A stretch of DNA of 64,000 bases from Rhodococcus sp. 4CII (GTDB taxonomy: Bacteria; Actinomycetota; Actinomycetes; Mycobacteriales; Mycobacteriaceae), in the NCBI RefSeq assembly GCF_014256275.1, contig NZ_JACCFE010000002.1:4754001-4818000 (forward strand), in the 5' to 3' direction. Below the pieces are notes generated by a model. That model had not been told where the DNA came from and searched no databases. It saw only the letters and a program-made list of their open reading frames with translations. Made by a program: the position numbers and the translations under genes. Shown here piece by piece: positions 62,493 to 64,000 of this stretch (within the stretch, counting starts at the first letter, position 1; each line of letters starts with the position of its first letter).

Positions 62493-62509
62493 TTGCAAAC
62501 GATTGTCAA
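62493..62509 (-). promoter_or_regulatory. Zur-like operator upstream of aztD
   Basis: TTGCAAACGATTGTCAA (17 bp) is a near-palindrome close to the actinobacterial Zur pattern (TTGAAAACGATTTTCAA type). It lies in the 76-bp gap between the aztC stop and the aztD start, which suggests that aztD can be transcribed separately when zinc is low. Confidence 0.65.
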
Positions 62510-62540
62510 AGTCGTAGGTGTGCATGTGGCGATGTGTCGG

Positions 62541-63461
62541 CTACCGCAGCGCCTGTTCGATCGCGAGCGAATTCGAATCCATCATCTCGATGTATGTTCC
62601 TGCGCCCGAGCCGTGTTCACCCAGTGATTCCGTGAACAACGAGACGACGGCGACGGGAACCCGTGCCTCCGAGGCCAGCACCTGCGCGAGCCGATCGGGC
62701 TGCGACGAATCGACGAAGATCGCGGGTACTCTCGCCGCGGTGATCGTCGCGGCGAGACCCGAGAGGTCGGACGCGCTGGGCGACGCCAGGGTGGTCCCGC
62801 TGGGAACCACCGCCCCGACCGTCTCGAACCCGAAACGCTCTGCCAGGTAACCGAAGACGTGATGGTTGGTCACCAGTTTTCGCCGGTCGGCGGGGACGGC
62901 CGCGAGCCGCTCGGTCATCCGGGCGGTGAGTTCGTCGAGTTGCCGGGCGTAGTTCTCGGAGTTCGCGCGGACGCTGCTCTCTTCGATCTCCGGCATGTGA
63001 TCGAGCACCGCGTCGCGGATCACGGCGACGGCCTCGCGCATGCGGTCCGGGTCGGTCCAGACATGCGGATCCGGGGTGCCCGAGAACTGTCCGGAGCGAT
63101 ACTCGATCGGTCGCACGGCGTCGCCGACCTGCAGGATCGGGATTCCCTCGGAGTGCGCGGCGTCCACGGTTCTGCCGATTCCTCCCTCGAGGCCGAGACC
63201 GTTGGAGACGAGGAGGTCGGCGCGTTCCACCCGCGCGGCATCCGACGCCGAGATCTCGTACGAGTGCGGATCGGCGCCTCTCGGCATCAGCACCATCACG
63301 TCGGCCTGATCGCCGACGACGTTCTGCACCACGTCGCCGAGAATGTTCGTGGTCACCACCACGACCGGCCCGTCGGCGGCACCCGGGGCGCACGCAGTCA
63401 CGGACAGCGACGCGAGCGCGGTGAGCAGGGCCGGCGCCAGCAGGCGCCGCATCCGGATCAC
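62541..63461 (-). CDS. aztC: Zinc ABC transporter substrate-binding lipoprotein, AztC/ZnuA family
   Basis: Predicted 306 residues from GTG 63461, which overlaps the upstream stop (GTGA); ATG 63452 is an alternative. Signal and lipobox LSVTAC. Cluster A-I features: VVTTNILGDVVQNVVGDQA, ligand His in GADPHSYE, PDPHVWTDPDRM, TNHHVFGYLAERFG and an Asp near FVDSSQPDRL. The His-rich loop of ZnuA is absent, as in AztC proteins that rely on AztD for loading. It is flanked on both sides by AztD-like propeller genes. The ATPase and permease genes must lie beyond the right edge. Confidence 0.88.
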   Translation of the reverse strand: MIRMRRLLAPALLTALASLSVTACAPGAADGPVVVVTTNILGDVVQNVVGDQADVMVLMPRGADPHSYEISASDAARVERADLLVSNGLGLEGGIGRTVDAAHSEGIPILQVGDAVRPIEYRSGQFSGTPDPHVWTDPDRMREAVAVIRDAVLDHMPEIEESSVRANSENYARQLDELTARMTERLAAVPADRRKLVTNHHVFGYLAERFGFETVGAVVPSGTTLASPSASDLSGLAATITAARVPAIFVDSSQPDRLAQVLASEARVPVAVVSLFTESLGEHGSGAGTYIEMMDSNSLAIEQALR

Positions 63462-64000
63462 AGCCCGACCACGCCGAGGGTGGACGCGGCGACGCCGACG
63501 TCGAGTGTGCGCGCCACCCGCGCGTCGTCCCGGAAGTCGATCTCGGCCACCGTCTTCGACGCGGGATCCGAGACGTACGCGCGGGTGCCGCCGACGACGA
63601 CGACCGGCGGAGTCACAGTCGCGTCGTAGGGGGCGGCCAGCACGCGCGACGAGGCGGTTTCCGCGCCGGACGTCGTGTCGTACATGCGGAAGGTGCCGTC
63701 CGCGAGGACCGCGAACACGGAGCGGCCGTCGCCCGGCAATGCGACATCCACCACCCGATCCGCGGTTCGGACGTGTGTCCACCCCCGGGTGCGGGAATCG
63801 AAGATCAACACCCCGTCGTTGGTGGCGGCCGGTCCCGCCGCGGCGACGTGGATCGGCAGTCCGTCCTGCCCGCGGACCGACGTGGGGCGGGTGGCGGCGT
63901 CGATGCCCGCCGGGTACGGAATCTTCTCCGACGTCCAGGCGCCTGCGGTCGTGGTCGCGAGGAACAGTCCGTCGTCGCAGGCGGCCAGCACGTCAGTGTC
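63458..64000 (-). CDS. Second AztD-like beta-propeller protein, 5' end beyond window
   Basis: The last 181 codons of a gene that enters from the right edge. Propeller-like strands repeat (VLIFDSRTRGWTHVRT, VFAVLADGTFRMYD, AYVSDPASKTVAEIDF). It ends ...ASTLGVVGL and overlaps aztC by 4 bp. It resembles the C-terminal part of AztD, so the cluster seems to hold two propeller chaperones around one binding protein. The signal sequence and N-terminal blades are not visible. Confidence 0.78.
   Translation of the reverse strand, partial: DTDVLAACDDGLFLATTTAGAWTSEKIPYPAGIDAATRPTSVRGQDGLPIHVAAAGPAATNDGVLIFDSRTRGWTHVRTADRVVDVALPGDGRSVFAVLADGTFRMYDTTSGAETASSRVLAAPYDATVTPPVVVVGGTRAYVSDPASKTVAEIDFRDDARVARTLDVGVAASTLGVVGL

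Overview
The window is high-GC actinobacterial DNA, almost certainly from Rhodococcus (R. jostii/opacus type). The pointers are a mycothiol-dependent formaldehyde pathway, a SigK/RskA locus arranged like that of Mycobacterium tuberculosis, an MPT70/MPT83-like fasciclin lipoprotein, dense gene packing with 4-bp ATGA/GTGA overlaps, and many catabolic operons. No rRNA, tRNA, CRISPR array, transposase or phage gene was seen.

Layout. (1) 1-8.6 kb: amine catabolism, with two APC permeases, an aldehyde dehydrogenase and a copper amine oxidase, followed by a small membrane protein and a secreted S15/CocE-type hydrolase. (2) 8.6-12.3 kb: a divergent arylsulfatase and beta-lactamase-fold esterase around a 17-bp palindrome. 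(3) 12.3-17.4 kb: a five-gene minus-strand operon, led by an ammonia-lyase-family enzyme that lacks the usual Ala-Ser-Gly triad and followed by a complete OpuC-type quaternary-amine importer. (4) 17.6-22.5 kb: mycothiol-dependent formaldehyde oxidation to formate and CO2 (mscR, metallo-hydrolase, formate-dehydrogenase-like oxidoreductase, fdhD). (5) 22.5-26.4 kb: a LuxR-type regulator, an HTH/Clp-N gene pair with twin palindromic operators, and a Ser/Thr kinase.

(6) 26.4-44.2 kb: a large allantoin/glyoxylate regulon. An IclR (AllR-like) repressor gene diverges from a long run: dicarboxylate carrier, nucleoside phosphorylase-like protein, a small allophanate-hydrolase-C-like protein, hydroxypyruvate isomerase, tartronate semialdehyde reductase, glyoxylate carboligase, a glycerate kinase relic, allantoicase, malic enzyme, allantoinase, NCS1 permease, a racemase-family protein, pyruvate kinase and malate synthase G. 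A shared operator (GATACGAAA-N6-TTYCGCATC) lies before the first gene and before malate synthase. Allantoin carbon would reach glyoxylate and then either glycerate and pyruvate or malate and pyruvate, but the kinase for the first branch is broken here and no ureidoglycolate lyase was recognised.

(7) 44.3-55 kb: a SigK locus. The operon hydrolase - FAD oxidoreductase - DUF1365 - two cyclopropane-synthase-like methyltransferases - DUF1295 - sigK - rskA, the MPT83-like gene and a lipocalin gene are each preceded by a match to the mycobacterial SigK promoter (CCATCC-N15-CCGAAT or one mismatch). (8) 55-61.3 kb: nucleotide-sugar-epimerase-like proteins, and a small cluster of acyl-CoA dehydrogenase, alpha-oxoamine synthase and SDR/hydrolase fusion under mirror-image ECF-like promoters. 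(9) 61.3-64 kb: an AztC/AztD-like zinc acquisition cluster with a Zur-like box; its first gene runs off the right edge.

Three copies of one 40-41 bp hairpin (stem GTGAGTGGNRAAG type) follow the stop codons of fdhD, malate synthase and the fasciclin gene. Start codons were chosen from ribosome-binding sites, overlaps and family lengths, so several differ from the longest open frame. Family names rest on recognition of motifs by eye; no database search was run.
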